Shown here: one piece after another, positions 23,901-35,900 of the stretch
Layout of the letters: the number at the start of each line of letters is the position of its first letter
How positions within the stretch are numbered: position 1 is the stretch's first letter
Origin: Stercorarius parasiticus
Lineage: Eukaryota > Chordata > Aves > Charadriiformes > Stercorariidae
Assembly (NCBI GenBank): GCA_013396915.1
Contig: VWZL01004595.1
Span: 248,286 to 312,285 of the forward strand
DNA: 64,000 nt
Reading direction: 5' to 3'
Made by a program: the position numbers and the translations under genes
The notes under the pieces: model-generated
What the model saw: the letters and a program-made list of their open reading frames with translations, nothing else
Databases searched by the model: none
Told to the model about the DNA's origin: nothing

Positions 23901-26900
23901 AGGTTTTCAAATACTATGTGTTTGTAGTGTGACGTGTTGTAGGATATTTGGCATGTTGTAGGATATTTTAAGTAGAGGCAAAAATAGCCTTGTGGATAAA
24001 AGACAGGATTTGGAGGCTTTGGGCAAGGTGCACTAGCTGCTGGTGCCTTAGTTCCCACATGTCTAAAAGTAAATAAGTAGTGCCTCATCCAAGAGGTATT
24101 GTGATATTTGAAGGAATCTGGGGATCCCAGTATAGAAAGTACTGTAGGAAAGGCAAGCCTTTCATGTTTGTAACAAAGATATGTTAGTGTACCATGATCA
24201 TTAGCTGAAGGTACTGTTTTCTCTTTGTTATGAAGTCTTTCAGTCATCTCTTATAAGGAATTGTGCTTTTAGTTACATAATGTTTTCTTCACATTCCTGT
24301 GCTGTTAATTTAGCAATGACTGGATTTTTGAATAATGTCATCTGTGACTCAAAAATTATAGATCATTCTGTACCTTAATTTCTATCACAGTTTAAAATAC
24401 GTCAGATATTTTGCTGGCCTTTTAGTTTCTGAAAACATTAGATGTCAAAGCCCAAAAGTTTCTCAAATGCCTACTGTACAATTACTAAAGTGCATGTGCT
24501 TAGAAATTCCACTGTCTTTGAATATATCTTTTGAATTTGGGAAATGCACATGGAGAAATTAGGTTCTTTTGATTAAAATGTCAAAACATATTAAAGTATA
24601 GTTTAACTAGTGAAATATTCTGTTCACACTTTACCCCAAATTGAGCTCAGGAACTGCACTTGAATATTTCATGAAATCAGATTAGCTTGACAAATATTAA
24701 AATGCTGTGGCTTTCCAGAGGCATTTTGAGCCATAGAAGCTTCTGTGAATACAATAAACAAACTCTGAAGAAAAACAGGACACTGACAAAAAGGGAGAAG
24801 AAAACAAATTGTGAGAATGACATGTGGACCCACCGAAACCACTTTTGTGGAAATGCACCTGTAGAAAAGTAGTACACAGAGGATAGATGAAAAAAAAATC
24901 ATCGTTTAGGAGACAAAAGAAATAAACTTTCTGAGTCAGATGTGATCACTGAAGAGGGCTTTGCACTCTTTTGAGAAATACGAACACTCATTGCAGTCTT
25001 CTGGTCAGCTTTGAAAAGGGGTAGATAATTCTGGTGGATAAATATATATTCTGGAAAGTAGTTGCCATTTTCAAATGCACCTTCATCTGCATTTGATGGT
25101 GGGGGAAAAATTCTGCACTTACCCTTTGTTATGTGTAGTTCGACAGCAGCTGGAGATGTTCACAAAGGAAAAGTACTGTATATAAATCTTAATAGAAAAT
25201 CAATAGGAAGTGCAGATGACACAAATGCACTGTAGTTTTCTTTTGAAGGCTCATTTGAGGTCATTGCCTATATCATTTGAGGCCGTTTGGCTAAAACCAG
25301 GACTCCGCTGATGTTTGGCACGGATGTTTAGCCAGCCTAGACTCAGCCAGATATTACTGAGATTTAACTGTAGTAAACTAATACAGGCCACCAGAAGAAT
25401 GTCAGTTGCTAACACTTCGGTACAGTAAAGTGTTTTGTGTTCCTCAGTGATATTAATTAGGCTCCATCAGGCACGTAAATGTAAAGACAGATAATAGTCT
25501 TTAAGCTTGGTTCAGCTGAATACAAGGAAGATGGACAGCGTGTTTTGGAAGAAAGAACTGGCACTGTACGCAGTAGGTTTTTTGCTATGTTGATTGCCCA
25601 GTATGAGCAAACTGATGATTTTTGTTTGGTTTTATTTTGTATTTGAGATCCTGGAGTTCTGGAGAAATGGATGTTTCGCTGTTTGGGAAGGATTTGTGCT
25701 GCAGGCTGAAGAACAGTCTCTGCAATTTTATGATAGTAAAGCTAGGAGGATTGGGTTTATCATTTCGGCAGCTCAGTAAACATGCAGCATCTTAAACTGG
25801 GGGTGGGGGATGAACCTATTGATTTTCTGTGATGCAAATGCCTAGAGTTCTAATTGGGAATTGAGACTATCTAAATAAATGCATAAATATAAGAGAGAAA
25901 CTAAATAAATAAGTTAGTAAATACACAGTTCCCCTTCCTGGATTGGGACATTGCAGTGAAAACTGATACTGTTGCCTTCTAGCTTTCCATTCCCTTTTAG
26001 CCGTTATAATTCCCTCTGTGTGTGCTTTAGTAATGATGTGTGTCAGGATTTGTTTATTTTGGACCACTGTGTCTCTGCATTTCATTTGTATCTGGCTGTT
26101 TTCTTTCTTTTCTTAAACTTGAGCTTGATTTGGCTTTGTACTATTTGCTGACTAGGGAGGGAGGGAGAGCATTATTTAAACTTCAAGTAACAAAAGATAA
26201 AAGATAATGCTGATTCTTTTAGCCTCAAAGCCTTTCTAAAAAGTTACTGGAGTGTTTTTTGTAGCTAGCACTTCACTGTTGTGACATTCAAAGTAGAACA
26301 TAAGAAAACTGCCAAAAGATTTTAAAGAATCCATTAATGCATGTAGTCAGGAGGCTTCCATTTAGAAAAGCTACATTATTCAGAGCGAAAAACTAATTAA
26401 TTAGAACGCCCCTAGGAAACTGAATCTGCTTACATATATTAGTGAAAAAGTTAATTAATCACTGCAGAATGAGATCTGCATCAAGACATATGTGTAAGTA
26501 CGAGAAAATGGTTCCCCGGGCCACAGTGTGGATTTTTTTGCCTTTCCATTTTTTAGGAATATCTCCTTGACGGTATTTTAGTGTTTACATCTCATTATTT
26601 ATGTTACACTTTATAGTACAACTTCCACCTTTGTCTTCCATCAACAAAGCATGTAGCCAGTCCTGAGAAGAAAAAAAATGAAAGGTAGCGCTAATGAAAA
26701 AGGCATGCAGATAAACTGTTACACGTTTGCTGCTTATTGCACAGGTTTATTGGCCGTTTAAACTGATCCTTTTCCAGTGGAGTAAACTGGGGAAAAAAGG
26801 ATCCCAAGGACCTTTTTTTTATACATACTCCTCAAGTTCCTAAGTATGATTTAAAAGCCATTCCACCACCAACAAAGCAGAAGTGATTTTAAAATGGCTC

Positions 26901-29900
26901 CAAGCTAGTGTTACTGCCAGCCATAAAAGCCACCAGCTGATTTTAATTAGATTTTACCTTTCCTCTTTTCTTAGCAATGGGATACCCATACCTTGAGTGT
27001 ATTGCTTCATAGTTCCTCGGGACAGTTAATCATTTCCTTCTACAAAAGGACTAATATGCAGAAAAATATGCAGATTGGTATCATGAAGCTAAATAAGAAT
27101 ATTTAAGACCATTTTTATTTTTATTAATGGTTTACAACATTAAACTCGCTATGACAAGATTACAGCCTTTTATGAAGGAGAGTTAAGCTTTTTTATGCTG
27201 ATGTTGAACTGAATAGAGAGAATTTAATGTCAGTCAGCAGGGGTCTACCTTCTTTGAAGTCACATTAAGACTCATGTCAATGGACAGATTCTCATTGCCT
27301 TGGATTGTATTCCGATCTGGCCTGTAGTACACATTGACACACTGCGTAACCCTCTTTAGGAGAAATGCGTTTATATCACACAGCAGATTGAACAAGGTTT
27401 AACTGAGTCCTCTGATGGTTATTCCACACTGTCGTAGAAATCAGTGGGAAAATTGAGATCTGCATGGTTTTAGATCTAAAAAGGTGATTTTCTATCAACA
27501 GAAAATATCTAGGTTTTGATATATCAGTTTTGTGCTCTGTATGACTAGAGGGCCTTTTATAATTATAACGCATATCTGACTAATTTTCTGGAAATCTTAT
27601 TCATTACAGCATGCTTTTAACACAGTTACAGCTAGCACAAATGATGATGCTTAACAGGAAAGATTTGCTGAGCTTTTCTCAACTGACTTAGTTTTCTTAT
27701 TAAATAGAAACCAGTCTCTCATGTCATTGGTAGCTAATGAAGAAGGTATAGATTACAGCCTGTGACCTCTTTTCTGCTTTTTGATGTAGAAAGAAGGTAT
27801 GAAATGTGCATTAGACTTCTTTGCTTACTTTTAGGCTCAGTTTCAAGTTCAGATCTTTTCTGCTTTGTTTTTTTGCTAAGAAGATCCCTGAGAACTGACA
27901 GGATTGTGACACCAGAAGCAACAACAGTGACACCTAACCGCCTGACAGCAGAGGCAGCTCAAATAAATTCAGCATTGGATTATTTTTTTTTAAATACTTA
28001 GTTACTCTAACATTCAACACAAGTACTAGAGAGGAAGCTTTAAGAACCTGGCCTTTCCATTGAGCTTGGACCGATCCTATGACACATGTCAGGACCCTGA
28101 ATAAGTTGTAAGCAAAAGTACACTAGCATGCTTCCCATTCTTGATCCTGTTACAAGAAAGAATAGGCGTTCCCTTGATATTTTTATACCATTTTTATACA
28201 TAAGAAAGATGGGAAGTAGTGCTCAGATTGCATTTCTGCATGGGAGAGCACAGGAGAAAGCTTTAATATGGTGGGGAATGAGCTAGTAGTGGGTTAGCTG
28301 GAATTAAAGTTCACCCAGTGGAGCAGCGTGATGCTTTTTTCTATGCCCTCACTCAGTTTCTATAGCACATGAATTTTCTATGGCTGCAGTGATCTATCCT
28401 AAATTATTAAAAGTGCAGATACATTTTTACAGACCAAGGTTATGTTAGACGCTGGGCACAGAATACTGGGTAGTTGCCTTTACTGGTTTTGGCTGGGGTA
28501 GAGTTAATTTTCTTCATAGCAGCTGGTATGGGGATGTGTTTTTGTTTTGTGACCAAAACAGTGTTAATAACAGAGGGATGTTTTAGTTATTGCTGAGAAG
28601 TGCTTACACAAAGCCAAGGCTTTTTGTGCTCCTCACACCACCCCACCAGATAGTAGGCTGGGGGTGCACAAGGAGTTGGGAGGGGACACAGCTGGGACAG
28701 CTGACCAAAATTGACCAAAGGGATGTTCCATACTGTATGGCGTCGTGTTCAGCAATCAAAGCTGGAGGAAGGGGGGGTGTTCAGAGTGATTTCATTTGTC
28801 TTCTCAAGTAAACGTTACACGCGATGGAGCCCTGCTTTCCTGGAGACGGCTGAACACCTGCCATTAATTCCTTATTCTACTTTGCTTATGCACTCAGCTT
28901 TTTGCTTTACCCATTAAATTGACTTTATCTCTACCCACGAGTTTACACGCTTTTCCCCTTCCAATTTTCTCCCCCTTCCCTCTGGGTGGGGAATGAGTTG
29001 AGCGGCTTAGCTGCCTACCAGGCTTAAGCCACAACATTGGTTTAAAAGATTTCACTGTCTGGTCTGACAGGGGGTTGAGAACAGGCTCAGAGAAAGGTGA
29101 TTGAAAGTGATTTGTTCATGGAGCAGGCAGGGGACTGTACCATTTCAGATTAAAGAGTAAATAACAGTTGTAAACATTAACAATTGTGCCCACCTTGATT
29201 ATTGTACCCTTCTGCGTGTGATATGTCCTGCCTTCCTGAGGATGATGCGGACCAAAACTTTCCTTCTCCCAACCTGCTTTTGTCACAAGGCAATTTAATG
29301 ATGTGTAAGAGGACCATTGCCAGATTCAGTGTCAGTGTTATGGCACGATAAAAAGCTGTTCTGCTTCGTCTCCTGCACTCCTTTCACCAGCTTTCACTCT
29401 CAGATACATTTGATCTAATTGTACTGCTTATCTTCCAACTGCTCCTCAAATGACCTCTTGTTAGGACTATTTAATACTAATGTGTCTTCCTGTGTCGTGT
29501 AAACTTTTTTTAAAACTAGAATTTTAATGAGCAGAAGAACAGCACAGCTGTATGATAAAGCTTTCATTAGAGGATTCCTTAATAGAACCCACTTCCAGTC
29601 CTTGATTGCATAATCAACAGCTAATGAAATTGTCTTGGTAACAAGAGCTACAGTGTATTACATCCTCTCCCGAGACTAAGTGGAAAGACAATTGTACCAG
29701 CCTGAGAGGACTATTGATTGTTCACAGTTTGAATTTGATTGCCCTTACGGGGAACTAAACAAGAGATCATCTTCAGCTCTGCTAAATGGATTTTGTTTCC
29801 ACTGAAAGTTATTGGTTCACTTTCATACAAGGCGTTCGGGGGGCAATAAACACAGGGAGTATAATCTCATTACAGATTTCCTGAGTGTGCGAATTTGAAA

Positions 29901-32900
29901 GCACCAATCACTGTAAAACAAATGACGGCTGCTTAGTCCAAGTCCTCTGCGATGCATCTGTGTGTTTAAACTAGGTGGGAGCTCTGAAGGGGCACCCCAG
30001 CCCATTGCCTGTTGCTTGTCTCGTTGCAGGAGGGAATCCCAAAGGGAAGTTTGCTCTGGGACTGGTTCAGAATGAGTGGAAGGTTTATGTTAAAAGGCCT
30101 CTAGATCGGGAAGAGCAAGACGTTTATTATCTGAACATCACCGCCACAGATGGCCTCTTTGTAACCCAAGCTGCTGTGGAAGTAACCGTCACTGACGTTA
30201 ATGATAATAATCCAGTTTGTGAACAGGTGAGTTGGCAACACCCATGGCAATCAACTGTTACGTTGAAAGTGATGGTTTCTCTGTGGGTGTCCCTGCTATT
30301 TACAGGTAGTCGCAGACAATGCTCATTTTCATACTTAAGGTCTTAGTTGAAGAATCTGAAGTGATCTGGGAGAGGAGCAGGATGAAACAGTCCTGTGAAG
30401 CCAAGATGAAAGGATCATGGTCTAGTAAAGGTGGCAGAGGAGTCTTCTCCACAGTGGCCTTAGTTGGCTTTAGAAAAAATGAAGCATTGTGAGGTGTCAC
30501 TGGGCAGCCACTCGTCCCCTGCAGAAAAAATGTGCTTTCCTTTCACAACCAATGTGGAAATGTTTTCAATCTAGTTTCACTCCAGTCTTCCTGAACCTGG
30601 CAGATGTCAGAAACACAGTGGAAAAGGCAGAAGAATGTAGCTTGCCTGACCACAGCTTTCACAGCGCTGTCTCTTATTCTGTGGAAAAGCAATGTGGGGA
30701 ACTGATATTACTGCAATAGAAAGGTCTGTGTGAAAGAAAACACACGGTGAAACCCAGAGTTCCTTAACGGTACTGTTCACAGAATATTTTATGAATATAC
30801 ACCTATGTGTATATACTCATATAATTCCCACCATTACATTATCAGTGATGGACCACTGTCATTGCAAGCACCGCTCTGGGGAATCACAGTGTATCTTCGT
30901 TAGCACACTCATCAAAGTTTCCATTTCATGGGTGTTGATGAAACAAACAGAATACAGAAAATGAGACTGCATTTAACACCTAAGATGAGCCCTATTAAGA
31001 GGCATAATTTGGCATTGTTTTTGTGACACCTCAAAGCTTAGCGGCGATTTAAACATCTAGGAATGTGTTATGTAAAGAGAAATTGTTTCCTATATAGAAA
31101 GATGCACTACAGAGAGTTTAAAAAAAAAGTTGTGCAAAGACTGTAAAATACTGTTCTAACATAGCTTACATTTCTGGTTTTGTCTCTAGGTTGCATACAC
31201 AGCACTGTTTCCTGAAGACATTCCATCAAACAAAGTCATTCTTAAAATCAGTGCTAAAGATGCTGACATTGGGTCCAATGGGGAAATTCGCTATTCTCTG
31301 TATGGTCCGGGGAACAATAAATTTTTCTTAGATCCAGAAAATGGTAAGATGACAGTTGAATGTTTCTGAATATCCTTCTTAATCCCTTTACATCAGTGGG
31401 TGCCAGTTTCCTTAACTAGAGTTAGGTAACACTTGGTTATCAGCCAGTTTTTCCAGTTATGGCAGGCGTAGATCACCACTTCAGAAGCGGTGGTGGTAGG
31501 AGGGAGAAAGAAGGATGTCTTTGTTGGCCAGTTTGAATGTTATAATCAGAACAGTGGATACTAACCCTTTTGTTTCCCTGCCAGACCTCAAGTTAGGTCA
31601 GAGATGTATCACAAAATCATAGAATCAGAATAGTTTGGGTTGGAAGGGACCTTTAAAGGTCATCAAGTCCCACCCCCCTGCAATGAGCAGGGACATCTTC
31701 AACTACATCAAGTTGCTCAGAGCCCCGTCCAACCTGATCTTGAATGTTTCCAGGGATGGCGCATCTACCACTGTTCTGGGCAACCTGGGCCAGTGTTTCA
31801 CCACCCTCATTGTAAAAAATTTCTTCATTTATATCTAGTCTAAATCTACCCTCTTTTAGNTTAAAACCATTGCCCCTTGTCCTATCACAACAGGTCCTGA
31901 TAGAAAGTTTGTCCCCATCTTTCCTGTAGGACACCTTTAAGTACTCAAAGACCATGGTAAGTTCCCCCTGGAGCCTTCTTTTTTCCTGAACAACGCGAAG
32001 TCTCTCAGCCTGTCCTCATAGCAGAGGTGCTCCAGCCCTCTGATCATTTTTGTGGCCCTCCTCTGGACCCCCTCCAGCAGGTCCAGCTGAGGGCTCCAGA
32101 GCTGGATGCAGTGCTCCAGGTGGGGTCTCACCAGAGCGGAGTAGAGGGGAAGAAGCACCTCTCTTGACCTGCTGGGCGTGCTTCTTTTGATGCAGCCCAG
32201 GATGCAGTTGGCCTTCTGGACTGTGAGTGCACATTGCCAGCTCATGTCCAGCTTTTCATCCACCAGTACCCCCAAGTCCTTCTCCTCAGGGCTGCTCTTA
32301 GTCCCTTCATCCCCCAGCCTGTACTGAATCCAGGGGTTACCCAGACCCAGGTGCTGGACCTCGCACTTGGCCTTGTTGAACTTCATAAGGTTCACGCAGG
32401 CCCACTTCTCGATCTTGTCCAGGTCCCAGTGGATGGCATCCCACCCCTTGGGTGTGTCAGCCATGCAACTCAGCTTGATGTTTTCTGCAAAGTTGCTGAG
32501 GGTGCACTCAATCCCACTGTCTATGTCATTGATGAAGATATCAAACGGTACTGGTCTTAATACGGACCCCTGAGGGACACCGCTTGTCACCAATTTCCAT
32601 CTGGGCATTGAGCCATTGACCACTACCCTCTGGATGCGACCAGCCAGCCAGTTCCTTATCCACCAAACAGTCCACCCATCAAATCCATATCTCTCCAATT
32701 TAGAGAGAAGGATGTTGTGGGAGACTGTGTCAAGGACCTTACAGAAGTTCAGATAGACAACGTGCGTAGCTCTTCCCTTGTCCACTGATGTAGTCACTCT
32801 GTCATAGAAGGCCACTAGGTCGATCAGGCAGGACTTGCCCTTGGTGAAGCCATGCTGGCTGTCTCAGATCATTTCCCTGTCCTCCATGTGCCTGTCCTGG

Positions 32901-35900
32901 TGTCTTTTTCATACAGAAGAGGGGCAGATGTCAACAGGGTCCTCCTTCACCGTTGGATTTCACTTCTTCCACCTTGGTCTAGATATATTGCTATTTAGAC
33001 CCTGTAAAGAAGACATTCCTTTTATACACAGATTTTGGAGGAGAAAGGATATCAGTAATGAATTTCTGGGCACAGTGGAATGCTACAAAGGTCTTGTACA
33101 TTTGGCAGTTGGTCTGGAAAAAAATACTGATCTCTGCTAAGATCTAGATTTTATGGTTGTTCGAAGTAAAGCTAAATAAAATCATTTTCCCATGAATAAG
33201 AATCCCACCCCTCTGTTATTCTTAGGAATTTGGTTTCCATAATGATAGACTAAGTCCTTCCCCGTGCAATGCCTCCTCTGCCTGACTAGCAGGAGGCAGT
33301 GCCCGCTATTGCCATCGTGTTACTGATGGAAGAAGAGGTGTTTGGAGATCTATGCGGTGTGTGGAAGGGGAAGTATTGACCTCTTCAACAACAAATTTTG
33401 TATTTAAATGCAAATTACGCCCTTTACAAAATTAACCCAAACCTCATCTTCCTACTTGTAGTGGCTGTTTGCGGATGTGGCAATGTTTGGTGGTTGTTTA
33501 TCTGTGCAGTGGAAAACAGATCATTGGTAAAGCTCTCACAGGCTGAATAAACTGGCTTTTTGTTGCTGTTAATGTCTATTGTAATACCCACCTCTGTATG
33601 AGAATAAGAAGTTTGTTTCAAACTAGATGCCAGAGGTATCTACAGGAATGCAGAGCTGGTTGGAGATTGCTTTGTGGGGAGAAGAGGGGAATGTTTGTGT
33701 TATTTTTGAATAGTAGCATTAGAAAACTTTAGAGTTCATTATAGCTACTGTCATCAGATTCAGAATGTGTTTCTGTTTCTAGGAGTCTGTAAGTCTTGAG
33801 AGTAACAGAAAGACAGACTTGGAAAAACATGGTGGTGTTCATATGGGTGTAGTTGTAAGCTGTTGAAGGCCACCATGCGTGGCTTGTCCTCCCTGCACTC
33901 ACATTGGCAGCTCACTTTGTCGGGTAGGGAGGAGTGTGAAGTGTCACTGCTGTGAGTTTTGAATCCATTCATTGGAATAAGCAGAGTTGATTTTTTTTCT
34001 CTTTCCTATTCCTTTGAAATACATGTTTTTGAGATACTCACAGTATAGAATTAGTGATGTTGCTACAGTAGTAATGATGGATCCTGCTTTTAATCAATTT
34101 CAGGTGAGCTGAAATCCCTGGCCCCTCTCGACCGAGAGAAAATCCCTGCGTACAACTTGGTTGCCCGAGCTACAGATGGTGGTGGCAGGTTTTGCCAATC
34201 AGAAATCCATCTTATTTTAGAAGACGTTAATGATAATCCACCAGTGTTTTCCTCTGATCACTACACCGCCTGTGTCTATGAGAATACAGCCACTAAAGCT
34301 TTGTTAACAAGAGTCCAAGCCACCGATCCTGATGTTGGTGAGTAACACTGCAAATAATTAATGTTCAGGGTAACTCTGTGGGTTGGTGGAATTGCAATAC
34401 AGGTTAATTTTTCTGTTGCTGCTTTCCGTCATTCTTTCCTCCTTTTGCGTCTGTGTCCTCCCCATTTTTCTCTCTTCTGTTTCTTTACATCAAAATGCTC
34501 ATGGCTGAGCTTGACAGAATGGTGTTACAAACAGAAAAGCGTGGCAGCAGCCACAGAAGGATGTAGTCTTTCATTCTCTTGGTTGGTGATGTGAAGGGGT
34601 AAATGATAGTTTTGGGGGTAAATTCCAACTCTTTTCCTCCAGTAGTCTCACCTCTTTTCTTGAGCCATGATTTTGAATACCCATGCCTCTATTTATGCAA
34701 ATAATATACTTATGTGCCATAGAGACCCATACCTGATTAATCACAGCTTTTCTAGAGTTTTATATGCTATAACTCCCATTTGTTCCAGCTGGTTACCATA
34801 GCATAAAAGTATTGTTGTACACTGTGAACGTACATTATAAATGTTCTGGTTATTTAACTGTGCATTCTTTTAAAGTTTAATAGTTTATTATATGAGGATC
34901 TTAACCTTGAAATCTGGGCCCAATTATAAATATTTAAAGGGTTTTTTTGCATAACACAGTGATAAAGCCTACCAAGTATCAGATTTTTTTTTTTAGCTCA
35001 TTCACTTCAGTTGGAATAAATAAATCCCATAGTTTATTTTTACTTCCTGTGGTTTTGGAGATGTTTTGTAAAAACTGTGGCCCGAGTAGCTTCACATAAA
35101 AAGCAGACCTTTCATGGAATGAAAAAATGTTTCATGTTAAAATCTTTTCTTTTTTTTGAAGTACAGTGCATGTTGGAAGTCTCAGTTGCTACTAAGGCTG
35201 ATAATATAAATATACAGGAATCAGTAAAGGAACAGCAAGCATTTATTAATGTGTCTATCAAGAGCTGCATTATATACTTTGGTTGAAAAATCACAATTAA
35301 AATTATGATACTGTCCTGCAGTGAAAAGCCAATTACTGGTAGTAAACTACCGAACAGTCTGAAGACTCAGTGTTGTTGTTTTCCTCTGTTGTCTTAATTA
35401 CCATTTCTCTCATAGATGAGTTGAAATTCAAGGAGAGGGGGAAGACAGAAAGAATTACAATAAAAAGTTGTCAGTAAAAGTTCTTGCTAGCACCAACTTT
35501 AAATAATAATGGTTAGCAATAAAGAAAAAACACAATGAGCTAATTGCTTCTGAAACTGGATAAGTTAAAGGGAGGGATGCACGTGACGAATGAGAAGGGG
35601 CTATGTACTTCCTTAATGATTAGATCTGAAAATCAAACAAGACACTGTATCATATGTAAGCGACTCTTGTCTCTTATATTAATTACTGTTCTATTAGTCT
35701 GTACCAAAATCCCTGATTCCTTATTGCTGGATAAAGAATGAGTTCAGGTAGTGTAACGTTCCCAGCACAAAGAAAAAAATGTATTACTGATATTCCTGAT
35801 GGGCTATTCCTGTAAGGTTTTGTGGAGCGTTATCCAGAAAACATCAGTGGAGCCAGTAATCATCACACAAATATTTAACATTCGGGAAACATCTTATGGT

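Larger units (their letters stand above)
22698..30029 (+). other. FAT3: FAT3 intron, 7.3 kb
   Basis: It contains one unknown base at 22841 after a poly-T run, a short CR1 tail near 23711-23755, a local 15-bp duplication at 23925-23960, a MIR-like relic near 24010-24115, palindromic homeodomain-type sites at 26393-26458, and a solo LTR at 28484-29036. The stretch 29500-29780 is AT-rich with ATTA and TGATTG words and could be a conserved element. No gene is supported. Confidence 0.85.
31615..32900 (-). mobile_element. CR1 LINE, about 1.3 kb, 5'-truncated
   Basis: On the minus strand this is the 3' third of a CR1 retrotransposon: part of the reverse transcriptase domain, the rest of ORF2, and the short 3' UTR ending in the complement of ATCATAGAATCAGAAT. 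It is the longest copy in the window. Its 5' boundary is near 32900, where similarity to the family as I remember it fades. Its opposite orientation to FAT3 is common for intronic LINEs, because antisense copies disturb transcription less. Confidence 0.95.
31344..34103 (+). other. FAT3: FAT3 intron, 2.8 kb
   Basis: Nearly half is a reverse-strand CR1 LINE (31615-32900) with a decayed reverse transcriptase frame. One unknown base lies at 31860 inside it. The remainder shows no gene. Confidence 0.85.

Noticed and set aside
31937..32815. 292-codon minus-strand ORF as a possible host gene
   Set aside because: It is CR1 reverse transcriptase with lost catalytic residues inside a truncated LINE.
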